Of a stretch of DNA of 64,000 nucleotides, positions 29,201 to 36,601 are shown piece after piece. Numbering within the stretch: the stretch's first letter is position 1; the number at the start of each line of letters is the position of its first letter. Source of the stretch: Paenibacillus glycinis. Its GTDB lineage: Bacteria; Bacillota; Bacilli; Paenibacillales; Paenibacillaceae. The stretch is taken from NCBI RefSeq assembly GCF_009909185.1, contig NZ_JAAAMV010000001.1, forward strand, positions 744,001 to 808,000, given 5' to 3'. A program made the position numbers and the translations under genes. Under the pieces are notes generated by a model. The model made no database searches, had not been told where the DNA came from, and saw nothing but the letters and a program-made list of their open reading frames with translations.

Positions 29201-29227
29201 TTGTTCGAATTGGAAGTTTTCGCTTAA
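23261..29227 (+). CDS. Secreted GH81 endo-beta-1,3-glucanase with six discoidin modules
   Basis: The 1988-aa protein begins at an ATG preceded by AGAGGAGG. A signal peptide ends near AQAAS. Two F5/8 type C (discoidin) modules span about 40-310, followed by a GH81 catalytic region (about 340-1060) with SNDWWQSVL at its entry. The expected catalytic residues are Asp770 in TDHHFTYGYY and Glu845/Glu849 in NNQEAAGESLFGW. The C-terminal 900 residues alternate four DUF1533/hemoblobin-interacting-like Ig modules (each starting like LTADTTQNIVGQPVELTF) with four more discoidin modules, one pair separated by an N-P-x-Q linker. GH81 enzymes cleave beta-1,3-glucan such as laminarin, callose or fungal wall glucan. 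There is no SLH or sortase signal. It is monocistronic, with its own promoter and a terminator. Confidence 0.94.
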   Translation: MGSLAKRITKTRTPLTSLSITAAMLIGSLNMQPAAQAASSSHLLSYEGAAYASSMEGGLSPDKAVDGDLDSRWGSAFSADQQWIYVDLGAPATIDKVVLRWENAYSKSYKIQVSDDESEWKDIYVNAAGDGGVDTIALTGSGRYIRMLSLQRSGNYGVSLHEFEVYGTGGSNPQPIVLGPDVALKKPVVASSYQIPDKDKPLLLPEYAVDGDPKTRWSSRDTSDESLYVDLGSVRELGRVRLNWENAAGRVYDLQVSDDAEHWTTVYREMNGHEGWMDTPIYASGRYVRMKGISRTTSYGYSLYDFNVYDYVPGDPKPVYDIPALPTASVVDVGKGSYLTSDISMPQPRPPINKTADVTAPIASNDWWQSVLIKNLSDSLVTLPLKSKYTSQGLGILNPGAGWVNKDGNSQAADGAPDFYLSAGNIGASRAKNVVSGYSDWSATVVFSDNDTKKMETTLVKGSPYLYSEFSDPTTPDLYFPVATTFFGDDGKPVLATDGAALTSDHIGFTVTNVDGSPEQKTVVRHYGVFAPEGSSFIKVGNKVKIRLGGGAHYLSLAAMPAASDLNYFYQHGYAFVAKTTVTPGFDEATSEVTTKFEATIDLKRTDLAHTTLMALLPHQWKQTASPLTALSYPSIRGTLKVHEGNDFTTTDRFYGIVPQFTEPGDPTYSRDALLEQLAYLDEATSKNIMSGDAYWQGKVLHPLAMGVLIADQIGDDAYKNMFLGRLRTILTDWYTYTKGEPDYFMYYDPTWGTMYYKSSEFGANTGLTDHHFTYGYYVFASAILATYDQDFKDNYGGMVEQLVRDYANPSKNDPQYPFLRNFDPYEGHSWAGGYGDNNNGNNQEAAGESLFGWVGEYMWGLLSGDKSVRDIAIYGFTTELKAVEQYWFNYDGDNWLPAFDHKSTGQVYGSAYNFGTFFSGDPVNIYGIHWLPTGEYLTSYGFDPRKAADLYDGMVADNEGPEDAWQHIVWPIESLSDPQAVLDKFTVEGTQKNEIFDTYWFVHNMATLGQRTTDIWASGWSGATVYKKGAAYSAMIWNPTNAPIAVTFHNAAGVTGSAKVGAKSLVKVDPTKVTDLNQAIPPRLTADTTQNIVGQPVELTFADNAAWRQAIGAVKVNGATVDASNYRVQAGKITLDAVAFPVEAGYDIAVQAAGYPDATIKQIVTTNSTANLALNKPTVTSDNANKAGAFAVDGKADTRWESAFSDPQYITVNLKSEYKVSRVRLNWENAAGKDYTVQVSANGKDWKTVYATTRGHEGIDDITFAAENARYVKVNGTARTTDYGYSLWELEVYGTPAGALDAPELTADATLNRAGQPIDIGFDDFADWRTAITAVNVNGTPVDAGKVQVSPGRITLDGSLFAKAGSYDIAVESKGFANTAVKQTIVTASNVNLALRKPATTSIDAKQPGKNAVDGNKNTRWESDFSDPQFITVDLGAENVISRVLLNWENAAGKSYTVDVSADGKTWKTVYATTNGKPGTNDIGFLPVSARYVKVSGTERTTNYGFSLYEFEVYGDADGLASAPELNADTTDAVVGQPIVLTFDDDAAWRSAIGAVKLDGTAIGAGQYAVTEGKIALNAALFAKAGSYAITVEAKNYADAVVQQTVAAKNDPNQNPDQNPGQNPGQNPGQNPGQDQGQTNPNPLNLAFNRPTASSPDYHRSSADAVDGRLDRRWESAFADNQWMSVDLGAAKTINRVVLNWENAYGKAYTIDVSEDGEKWTTVFATENGNGGIDDLSFDPVSARYVKMNGITRGTPYGFSLWELEVYAGDKAPLAGPALQADDAGNVLGKPIELTFADDQAWRGAINAVELNGAALRADQYAVAAGKLTLNADLFTEAKQYQVTVQAVGYRGNAVVQAILPATNLALNKPTATSENPLQGGERAVDGDKSTRWESAFSDPQWISVDLGAVTTVSRVLLNWENASAKAYAIEVSTDGETWTKVYAATDGDGGIDNIFIAPAEARYVKVTGTQRNTQYGYSLFELEVFA
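28099..28185 (+). repeat. 12-bp tandem repeat encoding an N-P-x-Q linker
   Basis: About seven imperfect copies of a 12-bp unit encode an Asn-Pro-Gly/Asp-Gln linker between an Ig-like module and the fifth discoidin module of the GH81 protein. It is in frame, so copy-number change would alter linker length only. Confidence 0.85.
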
Positions 29228-29258
29228 GCCGCGAAAGCTTGCCGCAAGGCGCAACGAC

Positions 29259-29300
29259 AAGGGCCGGGAACACCTGCTATCAGGTGCTTCCCGGCCCTTT
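29259..29300. terminator. Bidirectional terminator between GH81 and the convergent VOC gene
   Basis: A stem of about 18 bp with a single bulge (arm begins AAGGGCCGGGAA) and a CTAT loop lies 31 bp past the GH81 stop and just past the end of the convergent gene, with A/T runs on both sides. Confidence 0.9.
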
Positions 29301-29311
29301 TGCCGTTGCGC

Positions 29312-29755
29312 TCAGTCCACGTCGAGGAGTTCGAGGATGACGCCCAGATCGCCCGTGCTTTCCACATAGGCGTATTTGTCGCCGTTTTGGATGAGGGGAT
29401 ATCCGAACGCCTCCAGCTTCGCGGCCGTTTCGAGCATCCGGTTCTTCGCCTTGAAGGCGATGTGGTGCACGCCGGGCCCTTTGGTGTCGAGAAATTCCTT
29501 CCAGGTGGTCGGGTCTTCCGTAGGCTCGATGAACTCGACGACGAGATTCTCCATATGGAAGAAGGACAATCTGACCCTGCCTTTCGTCGGTTGTCCCATG
29601 TACGTCACCGTATCGCTGCCGTCCTCGTTCGCCATGATGACTTTCGGGGCGGGAACGCCGAGCAGCTCGGCGAAGCGTGCGGTAGCCTTTTCCACGTCCC
29701 GAACGATCATCGCGATTTGACAAACCAGGGTTGTTTGAAGAATCGTGTTTTCCAT
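29312..29755 (-). CDS. VOC family protein (glyoxalase/methylmalonyl-CoA epimerase-like)
   Basis: The 147-aa protein has two beta-alpha-beta-beta-beta units of the vicinal oxygen chelate superfamily. CQIAMIVRDVEKATARFAELLG opens the first, and GPGVHHIAFKAKN opens the second with a candidate metal-ligand His; a Glu near the C-terminal VILELLDVD is a candidate second ligand. The start has GGAGG six bases upstream. It is the last gene of a sugar ABC operon that encodes a second, clearly related VOC protein, so the two may be subunits or successive enzymes on the same imported sugar. The family includes isomerases, lyases and dioxygenases; which reaction it catalyses is unknown. Confidence 0.85.
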   Translation of the reverse strand: MENTILQTTLVCQIAMIVRDVEKATARFAELLGVPAPKVIMANEDGSDTVTYMGQPTKGRVRLSFFHMENLVVEFIEPTEDPTTWKEFLDTKGPGVHHIAFKAKNRMLETAAKLEAFGYPLIQNGDKYAYVESTGDLGVILELLDVD

Positions 29756-29922
29756 GCTTACCTCCCAGTACGAATTATTATGCGATAGGACTATCCCCGC
29801 TGTCGCGGCAACGTCCCGCAATACGATCTCGCCAGCCGCATGCAATCATGCCGTTCTCGGCCGGACCGCGCGGATTCGCGCTCGACTCCCGCTTGCTGCC
29901 AACCGTCTCTTGTCCGGCCTCT

Positions 29923-30804
29923 CTATTCTTTCACCCTGTAGCTGACAAAAGCCAGTCGGCCGCCGTCGGGCGACCAGGAATTGACGTTCAGGGTGCCTTG
30001 CCCGCCAAAGAGCTCGACGAGCGTGCGGAACTCGCCGCCTGCGCTCGACATGACGCGAATCTCGACCTGCTTGTTCGCGGGATGATCGCCAGGAGCCACG
30101 TCGCCCTTGCGATACGTAATATAGGCGATCGATTCGCCGTCCGGGGATACGTGCGGGAACCAGCTGTTGCTCTCGTCGAACGTCATCTGGACCTGCTCGC
30201 TGCCGTCGGCGTTCATGCGCCATACTTGCATCAGTCCCGATCGCACCGAATTAAACCAGATATGCTTGCCGTCCGGCGAGTATTCGGGGCCGTCGTTAAG
30301 GCCGGGCACGTTCGTCAGCTGCGTCTCGATGCCGCCGTCGACGGGAATCGTGTAGATGTCGTACTCGCCGTTGCGCTCCGCGCAATACGCCAGCGTGCTT
30401 CCGTCCGGCGACCAGCCGTGCAGATAGCTCGGGGCCATCGGCGTGACGAGCAGCGGTTCGCCGCCTGCCAGCGGGAACGTATAGATGCGGGACTGTCCGT
30501 CCTCGTAGGTATGATGGCTGACCGCTACCCGCGCATTGTCGGGCGACAGCACATGGTCGTTGTTGCATTGCACCGCGTAGCCCGATTCGATGACCGTGCT
30601 TTCTCCCGTCGCGATGTCGTACGCGTACAGGTACCCCAGGCTGTTGTAGACGAGACGACGGCCGTCGCCGGTCCAATTCGGCGCCTCGATCAAATAATCG
30701 AACACTTTCAGGACGCTGCGCTCGCCGCTGCGCACGTCGATCGTTTCCAGGATGCTGATCACGTTCCTGCCTGTTTCTTTGCGTGGTTCCGATAGTGTAT
30801 TCAT
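29923..30804 (-). CDS. TolB/PD40-type beta-propeller protein, cytoplasmic
   Basis: The 293-aa protein consists of WD40-like PD40 repeats. The signature S-P-D-G/N recurs with [45 protein letters not shown] and [12 protein letters not shown], giving roughly six blades. Unlike TolB it has no signal peptide. Similar stand-alone propellers, including oligogalacturonate lyase-like proteins, occur in carbohydrate operons, and a lyase role on an acidic sugar is one possibility. It lies between two VOC genes at the 3' end of the sugar ABC operon. Function is not established. Confidence 0.82.
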   Translation of the reverse strand: MNTLSEPRKETGRNVISILETIDVRSGERSVLKVFDYLIEAPNWTGDGRRLVYNSLGYLYAYDIATGESTVIESGYAVQCNNDHVLSPDNARVAVSHHTYEDGQSRIYTFPLAGGEPLLVTPMAPSYLHGWSPDGSTLAYCAERNGEYDIYTIPVDGGIETQLTNVPGLNDGPEYSPDGKHIWFNSVRSGLMQVWRMNADGSEQVQMTFDESNSWFPHVSPDGESIAYITYRKGDVAPGDHPANKQVEIRVMSSAGGEFRTLVELFGGQGTLNVNSWSPDGGRLAFVSYRVKE

Positions 30805-30859
30805 CGTCTAGTCTCCTTAAGTTTCGATTCTCTCGCCGCTATTCTTGGATGACCGCGGG

Positions 30860-31312
30860 TTAAGCCCGCGGCTTGATATTCAAATTAACGCCCAAATCGT
30901 CCTCGCTGTCAACGATCGTCCAGCTGCTGCCCGGGTAGAAGCCGATCGTGCGCATCGCATAGCCCATCTCTTCCAGCTCGCCGATGATCGCGTCGCGCTT
31001 GTCGCCAACCTGGAAACCGAGATGATGCACGCCGTTGCCGTGCTTATCCAGAAATTCGCGGAACGTGCTGTCGTGCTCGTCCGGTTCGTGCAGTTCAATG
31101 ACGAAATTGCCGGCCTTGATCACGGCGAACTTGAGGCCATAATACGCGGGCTGTCCGCGGTAGGTCAGCTCCGGATTGCGCGCCGGCGCATGATTTTGGA
31201 TCTCGGGCACGGGAATATTGAAAAATCGGGCCCATGTCTCGGCCGTCTTTTGGATGTCTTTCACGACGAGCGCGATCTGAATAAATCCGTCGAAGCTGAT
31301 ATTGTTTTCCAT
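30860..31312 (-). CDS. VOC family protein (glyoxalase-like)
   Basis: The 150-aa protein resembles the other VOC protein of the operon. It opens with FIQIALVVKDIQKTAETWARFF, contains NGVHHLGFQVGD with the candidate metal-ligand His, and ends with a DDLGVNLNIK strand. Position 3' of the permeases and an NAD-dependent epimerase places it in intracellular processing of the imported sugar. Two VOC copies flanking a beta-propeller gene in one operon is unusual. Confidence 0.85.
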   Translation of the reverse strand: MENNISFDGFIQIALVVKDIQKTAETWARFFNIPVPEIQNHAPARNPELTYRGQPAYYGLKFAVIKAGNFVIELHEPDEHDSTFREFLDKHGNGVHHLGFQVGDKRDAIIGELEEMGYAMRTIGFYPGSSWTIVDSEDDLGVNLNIKPRA

Positions 31313-31386
31313 GTGAGCACCTTCCTCGTTTCGTTGGTATAAGATCGGTTTCCTTGCGGGTATAATCCGATTTCCTTCTGATTCCC

Positions 31387-32289
31387 TTATTTATCCAGTG
31401 TGCCCAAATACCGCAGATGCTCCTTCATGTACGCGTCGGCCTTGAAGGCGAACCCGAACGTTTGCTTGATCTGCGAGACGTCGATGGGCATGGCGCCGGG
31501 ATCGGGCCGGCCCTTGTCCTCGAGCACGATTCGGCTTCCCGAGCCCATGAGGTCGACCGCCATTTGCGCGATCTCGGCCCAAGTACGGAACTCGGTACTG
31601 ACGGCGGTATAATAGCCGCGGTTCAGTTCATCGGAATGGAGCAGTTCCGCGTAAACCTTCGCAAGGTCGCCCGCCCAGATGAATTGCGTGCCGTCATGCT
31701 TGACGAAGGACATCGGCTCGTTCGCCATGGCGCTCCGTACCATACGGACAAGCTTCAGGTCGGGATAGAGCGGTCCGCCCTCCACGCAGGGATTGCCGAA
31801 CGTATAGCCCGGCCGCACGATATTCGCCTGCAGGCGGTATTGTTGGGCGATGGCCATGAGATACGCTTCCGTTGCCGCCTTGGTGGCGCCATAGTACGAC
31901 GACGGCTTGATATAGCCCCGATCGTCATTCGGCGCCGAGCCGAAGCTCGCGATGGACGACGTATAAACGATCTTGCCGACTCCAGCTTCCGCGGCTGCCT
32001 GGAACAGGCGGATCGAGGGAAGCGTTTCGTTGACCGCGTTCTCGATCGCCGTCCCGTCGAGCCACGAGAGCGCGACATGGACGCATGCGTCCTGCCCCTC
32101 GAGCCCCTCGGCGATCGCATCCGAATCGCCCATCGTTCCGGTTACGAAGCGGATGCGTTCATGGCCCGTAAAACCCGGGACCTTATTGGCATTTCTGGCA
32201 AGAAGCGTAAGCGCATGGCCATGCGACAGCAGCTCCTTGACGACGTAAGACCCGATAAACCCGGTGCCTCCGGTAACGAATATGTTCAC
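31387..32289 (-). CDS. NAD(P)-dependent epimerase/dehydratase (extended SDR)
   Basis: The 300-aa protein has the extended-SDR cofactor loop GGTGFIG at residue 7, a YTSSIAS Ser strand, the catalytic YYGATK near residue 130 and NIVRPGYTFG afterwards. Such proteins oxidise, epimerise or dehydrate sugars or nucleotide sugars. It begins 19 bp after the second permease gene and is cotranscribed with the transporter. An oxidised (keto) sugar intermediate would fit the DUF1080 and VOC partners of the regulon. Confidence 0.88.
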   Translation of the reverse strand: MNIFVTGGTGFIGSYVVKELLSHGHALTLLARNANKVPGFTGHERIRFVTGTMGDSDAIAEGLEGQDACVHVALSWLDGTAIENAVNETLPSIRLFQAAAEAGVGKIVYTSSIASFGSAPNDDRGYIKPSSYYGATKAATEAYLMAIAQQYRLQANIVRPGYTFGNPCVEGGPLYPDLKLVRMVRSAMANEPMSFVKHDGTQFIWAGDLAKVYAELLHSDELNRGYYTAVSTEFRTWAEIAQMAVDLMGSGSRIVLEDKGRPDPGAMPIDVSQIKQTFGFAFKADAYMKEHLRYLGTLDK

Positions 32290-32308
32290 TGTTCGGCTCC
32301 CTCCCGTA

Positions 32309-33208
32309 TCATTCCTTGACGCTGCCCATCACGAGTCCGGTCGTGAAGTACTTCTGCAGGAACGGATAGATGCACAGAATCGGAATCATGGCCAAAAACA
32401 TTTGCGCCGCGCCCGTCGTTCGGGCGCTGACCATGGACAAGTATTTGGATAAATTGCCGCTGAGGTCGGTGTTGTTGCGAATGAACTCCTCCGGATTCAC
32501 GACGACGGTCTGCAAATACGTCTGCAGCGGATAATGCTGGATCTGGTTCATGTAAATCATCCCGTCGAACCAGCTGTTCCAATGATCGACGAACGCGAAC
32601 AGCGTGACGGTCGCGATCGTCGGCGCCGAGACCGGCAGCACGACCCGGACCAGCGTCTGCACATGACCCGCGCCGTCCATGTGCGCCGCCTCCAGCAGTT
32701 CCTTCGGCAGGCTGCGCATATAGTTCATCACGACCAGCATGCTGAACACGGGAACCGCGCCGGGCAGCACGAGCGACCAGACGGAATCGATCAACCCGGT
32801 GGTTTTCACTACCATATACGTCGGAATCAAGCCGGCGTTGAAGAGGATCGTCACGACGAAAAACCACGAGAACAGGCTGCGCGCCCGAAAATCCGATCGC
32901 GATTTGGAAAGCGGATACGCCGTCAGGATGATCAGCAGCAGATTGATCGGCACGCCGATCGCCGTGCGATGGAGCGAGACCAAGAGCGACATGAAGAACT
33001 TCGACGTATTCGTGATGAACTGATACGAGACCGTCGTAAAGCCGACCGGAAAAAAAGTAACCTCCCCCGCGGCGACCGCGGTTTTGTCGGAGAACGACAC
33101 CGCCAGCAGATTAATGAACGGCGCCAGGCATAACAAGGCAACGATCAGCAGGAAAGCCATATTGCACACCAGAAAGATCTTACGTGGCATGGAAGCCTTT
33201 ATTCTCAT
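32309..33208 (-). CDS. Carbohydrate ABC transporter permease (LplC/YtcP type)
   Basis: The 299-aa membrane protein has six predicted helices and the EAA loop (LEAAHMDGAGHVQTLVRVVLPVSAP) that docks the ATPase. It ends with a short tail on the conserved QKYFTTGLVMGSVKE, typical of LplC-type permeases for complex oligosaccharides. It follows the LplB-type permease by 14 bp. No ATPase gene is present in the window, so a shared MsmX-type ATPase elsewhere in the genome is expected. Confidence 0.93.
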   Translation of the reverse strand: MRIKASMPRKIFLVCNMAFLLIVALLCLAPFINLLAVSFSDKTAVAAGEVTFFPVGFTTVSYQFITNTSKFFMSLLVSLHRTAIGVPINLLLIILTAYPLSKSRSDFRARSLFSWFFVVTILFNAGLIPTYMVVKTTGLIDSVWSLVLPGAVPVFSMLVVMNYMRSLPKELLEAAHMDGAGHVQTLVRVVLPVSAPTIATVTLFAFVDHWNSWFDGMIYMNQIQHYPLQTYLQTVVVNPEEFIRNNTDLSGNLSKYLSMVSARTTGAAQMFLAMIPILCIYPFLQKYFTTGLVMGSVKE

Positions 33209-33222
33209 TGTCCCGTCCTCCG

Positions 33223-34140
33223 CTAGAAGACTTTATATCCGGTAAACTTGTCGGCCAAGTAATACGACGCCACGATGAATATCATCGATACCCCTGATTT
33301 GAACAGGCCGGCGGCCGTGGAAAGCGAGTATTGCGCCTGCTCGATGCCGAGCCGGAACACGAAGGTATCCAAGATGTCGCCGGTGGAATACACCACGGGG
33401 CTGTACATGTTATAGATCTGGTCGAAGCCGCCGTTCAAAATATTGGCCAGCCCGAGCACGCTCATCAGCACGACGATGGACGAGATGCCCGGCAGCGTGA
33501 TGTGCCATGTCTGGCGCCAGCGGTTGGCGCCGTCGATCACCGCGGCTTCGTACAGCGCCGGGTCGATTCCCGTCAGGGCCGCCAGATAGATGACCGATCC
33601 GAACCCGAAGCTCTTCCAAATATCGCTCGCGACCATCGTGGCCGGAAACGCGTCCGGGTTGCCAAGGAAAAAGATCGGTTCGATCCCCAGCTTGGCGAGG
33701 AGGATATTGACGAATCCTTCGCTCGGCGACAACAGATTGATCAGAATGCCGGACAAGATAACCCAAGACAGGAAATGCGGCAAATAGACCACCGTCTGAA
33801 AAATGCGCTTGGTCAGCAGACTTCTGACCTCGTTGAGCAGCAGCGCGAACGCGACCGGAACAATGACGCCGGCGACCATCTTGCTTAACGCGATGACGAC
33901 CGTATTCCGAATCACCGTGCCGATGTTCGGCATGGAAAACAACGTCGCGAAATTTTTGAATCCTACCCACTGCTGATGCCCGAACAGCCCTCTGGCCGGA
34001 ATGAACTTCTGGAACGCGATTATGACGCCAGCCATGGAACCATAGCTGTAAACGGCCACCAGAACCACCGCGGGAAGCAGCATGAAATACAGAGGAAGCT
34101 CTCTTGCCAGCTTATCTTTTCGTTTCAGACTCGCAAACAC
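33223..34140 (-). CDS. Carbohydrate ABC transporter permease (LplB type)
   Basis: The protein has six predicted transmembrane helices and the EAA loop motif YEAAVIDGANRWRQTWHITLPG. A GTG start preceded by GGAG was chosen, giving 305 aa. The frame stays open 27 codons further to an ATG that has no ribosome binding site and would add an Arg/Gly-rich tail. It pairs with the LplC-type permease after it and the lipoprotein binding protein before it. Confidence 0.88.
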   Translation of the reverse strand: MFASLKRKDKLARELPLYFMLLPAVVLVAVYSYGSMAGVIIAFQKFIPARGLFGHQQWVGFKNFATLFSMPNIGTVIRNTVVIALSKMVAGVIVPVAFALLLNEVRSLLTKRIFQTVVYLPHFLSWVILSGILINLLSPSEGFVNILLAKLGIEPIFFLGNPDAFPATMVASDIWKSFGFGSVIYLAALTGIDPALYEAAVIDGANRWRQTWHITLPGISSIVVLMSVLGLANILNGGFDQIYNMYSPVVYSTGDILDTFVFRLGIEQAQYSLSTAAGLFKSGVSMIFIVASYYLADKFTGYKVF

Positions 34141-34230
34141 CGGATCTCCACCGCCTCTAACCGAATTGGACAAGCCCGCCGCTTCCGGCAGCCCGCGGCG
34201 GACGCGCCTGCCGCGGGCCATGCTTAGGCG

Positions 34231-35931
34231 TTATTTCGCCGGATACATGGTATCGAGTTCGTCGAGCGTCTGCTGACCGCCCGCTTTCAGCCATTGCTGC
34301 ACGAAACTGTCGAAGTAATCGACGGGCTTGGCGCCGGTTATGATATCGGTGAAGGCCGTAATCGTGAGCGTATCCAGCGAAGCCACGTTCGTCAGCCAGG
34401 TTTCGGGTCGTTGAATGCCCAGGATGCTCTGCACGATCGCATGATCCGGCATGTACTTGTTCAGCACGATCGGCAGCGAGCCCGATTTGGACATTTGGCC
34501 CCAGGTGCCGAACGCATTGTCGTCCTTCGCGAGCGATCCGTCCTCGAAGCCGGCGATATAATCGTACAAGGGCTTCGCGGCGGGAGCGAGTCCGTCGGAG
34601 GAGCCTTTGTCGAAGGCTTTCAGCAGGTCGGCCGCGTACACTTCGCCCGGCTGGTCGATATAGAGCGGCGATAATCTGTACTGCTCATCCGACCAATACT
34701 TGAGATAGTCTTCCTTCGTCGAGTAATTGACGGTCTGATCGTACAAGTCGAGAATCTTGATGGCCGCTTCGGGATGTTCGTACTCCGCGCTGACCATCGT
34801 CATCTGACCGACCGCGTTGCTTTCGATGCCAATCTTGTAATCATGGCCGGCCTCCGTAGGAATCGCGTACGGATGAACGATAACGCCGTCCTTCTTGTAC
34901 ACGTTGTTGTACGGGTACCACGTGCCCCAGTTGCTGCCATACGCCATCCCGATCTTGCCGCTCGTGATATCCTCGACGAGCGCCGATTCGTTCTTGGACG
35001 TAAATTCCTTGTTGATCAGGCCTCTCTTGTACATGTCGGCCAAGACCGCGAGCGCTTCTTTCATCTCCGGCTGGATCCAGGCAAACGTCATCTTGCCGTT
35101 CCCGTCGCGGTAGAACATGCTCTCGTCGCGGCCCGGAACGCCGAACGCGGAGACCAGCCCAAGAATGCTGCCGTGATTTTGCCGGATGAGATCCTTGTTC
35201 AGGGCAAGGCCGTACGTGTCGCCGTCGATGCCGTTGCCGTCCGGATCGCCGGTAGCGAACTTTTCCGCGAGCGCGACCATCTCTTCAACGGTCTTGGGCG
35301 GCTGGGAACCGGTATTTTTCAGCCAATCCTCGCGTATCCAAAGGAACGGCGCCTCGTGGAAGTTGTCGTTCATCCGCGGTATGGCGTAAAGCTTGCCGTC
35401 TACCGTCGCGCCCGCAAACGAATCGGCAAACCTTTCCTTGTAGGCCTTGAGCGAATCGGAGGCGTATTTGTCGAAAACGTCGGTGAGATCGGCCAGCTGG
35501 CCGTTCTGCGCCAGCTGCAGGAATACGTTCGCGTCCTGCGTTTTGAATACGTCCGGCAGATCGCCCGAAGCAATGATGGCATTCAGTTTATTTTTGTAGG
35601 CGTCGGTGCTGCTGTCGGCAGAGAAAGCCACCTTGAGATCGATATTGAGCTTGTCTTTAATCAAACGGCTCCAGCGATTGTCTTCCCAGGTGTCGTTGTC
35701 AAGGAGCTTGGAGGCTGCCGCGGTTTGAACGGCCCATGACATCGTGATCGGTTTCTGATACTTTCCGTCGGCATCCGTCGGCTGCGAAGCATTGCCGGCA
35801 TTAACGGCATTCTCCTTGGCGTTGCCCTCATCGGATCCATTGGAAGCGGTTTCACAAGCTGAAAGGACAAAAACCATAAGCAAGCCCGCCATGACATGCG
35901 GCAGAACTCTTCCGGATTTCATCTTCTTCAC
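34231..35931 (-). CDS. Extracellular sugar-binding lipoprotein of an Lpl-type ABC transporter
   Basis: The 566-aa protein has a lipoprotein signal with lipobox LSAC, so it is tethered outside the membrane. The rest is a large family-1-type solute-binding fold (for example MSWAVQTAAASKLL near the N terminus and a central IGMAYGSNWGTWYPYNN). Proteins of this size with LplB/LplC permeases import oligosaccharides in Paenibacillaceae. The GTG start lies six bases after AAGGAGGAG; a TTG two codons earlier abuts that site and an ATG lies too far. It is the first gene of the transport operon, with a leader of about 425 nt containing several LacI operators. Confidence 0.92.
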   Translation of the reverse strand: MKKMKSGRVLPHVMAGLLMVFVLSACETASNGSDEGNAKENAVNAGNASQPTDADGKYQKPITMSWAVQTAAASKLLDNDTWEDNRWSRLIKDKLNIDLKVAFSADSSTDAYKNKLNAIIASGDLPDVFKTQDANVFLQLAQNGQLADLTDVFDKYASDSLKAYKERFADSFAGATVDGKLYAIPRMNDNFHEAPFLWIREDWLKNTGSQPPKTVEEMVALAEKFATGDPDGNGIDGDTYGLALNKDLIRQNHGSILGLVSAFGVPGRDESMFYRDGNGKMTFAWIQPEMKEALAVLADMYKRGLINKEFTSKNESALVEDITSGKIGMAYGSNWGTWYPYNNVYKKDGVIVHPYAIPTEAGHDYKIGIESNAVGQMTMVSAEYEHPEAAIKILDLYDQTVNYSTKEDYLKYWSDEQYRLSPLYIDQPGEVYAADLLKAFDKGSSDGLAPAAKPLYDYIAGFEDGSLAKDDNAFGTWGQMSKSGSLPIVLNKYMPDHAIVQSILGIQRPETWLTNVASLDTLTITAFTDIITGAKPVDYFDSFVQQWLKAGGQQTLDELDTMYPAK

Positions 35932-36112
35932 GCACAACTCCTCCTTATGATCGTTGCTACGTTGTTACAGCTTACTCTCGCCCGCGGTATAACCGTTACC
36001 CGGTCCCGCCAGACGGATTCGAAAACTGATCCGTACACTGCGCGAACTATCAGCCGCCGACTACATGCGGCATCACCCCTCTCGGAAATAAGCGGATGCG
36101 AGCAAAATACCG

Positions 36113-36126
36113 TGAACGCGCGTTTA
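36113..36126. promoter_or_regulatory. LacI operator copy (TGAACGCGCGTTTA)
   Basis: One half is the consensus TAAACG with a single change. It lies in the transcribed leader of the binding-protein gene, about 180 bp upstream of the start codon, where bound repressor could act as a roadblock or loop with the promoter sites. Confidence 0.7.
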
Positions 36127-36155
36127 ATTTGAAGTAAATCGTGCCAAAAACGCCT

Positions 36156-36169
36156 TGAACGCGCGTTTA
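36156..36169. promoter_or_regulatory. LacI operator copy (TGAACGCGCGTTTA)
   Basis: Identical to the neighbouring copy and exactly 43 bp from it, which is four helical turns, so two dimers would bind on the same face of the DNA. Confidence 0.72.
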
Positions 36170-36250
36170 TGCAGATGCAAAAAAAGAGTGCTTTCGCTTC
36201 CGCACGCATTCGCCGATTGCCGGAGCGCAATTATGCGCGATTTCGTTGCA

Positions 36251-36264
36251 TAAACGCATGTTAA
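36251..36264. promoter_or_regulatory. Weaker LacI operator copy (TAAACGCATGTTAA)
   Basis: It matches the consensus at the left half and partly at the right. It also lies in the leader of the binding-protein gene. Confidence 0.5.
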
Positions 36265-36342
36265 TGCCTTCAAAACAACGCAATCCATTTCGTTCACCTA
36301 ACAATGACCGTCGCGTTCTGCAATGGTTATGTCACGCGTACG

Positions 36343-36393
36343 TAAACGCGTGTCTACGGACTCATAATACACAACTTACAAAAACGCTGTCAA
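36343..36393 (-). promoter_or_regulatory. Promoter of the sugar ABC operon with a LacI operator at the start site
   Basis: On the minus strand TTGACA and TATTAT are 18 bp apart, and a TAGACACGCGTTTA operator begins directly after the -10 box. The LacI gene's own promoter has the same geometry. The remaining leader runs about 425 nt to the binding-protein start and has no gene. Confidence 0.85.
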
Positions 36394-36446
36394 TCGTTTA
36401 TTTCTAAGCTTTTCCAAAAATAGTTTATGAGTCACCAAAATGATCA

Positions 36447-36474
36447 TTGAGTAAACGCGCGTTTATGCTATAAT
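36447..36474 (+). promoter_or_regulatory. Promoter of the DUF1080 gene with a perfect operator in its spacer
   Basis: TTGAGT and TATAAT are 16 bp apart and the perfect palindrome TAAACGCGCGTTTA fills the spacer. It is divergent from the sugar ABC operon promoter about 55 bp away, so a single regulator can switch both directions. Confidence 0.88.
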
Positions 36475-36601
36475 GCAGAAAACGGCAACCACTTCTCTGG
36501 CTAACGAAAACGGCGCCCCCTCATGACTCCCTGCAACCGGCTTTTGCGCCGCGAACCTACCTTGCTCCCAAATTCCCGCCGTTCATGAGGAGGCATTAGG
36601 C

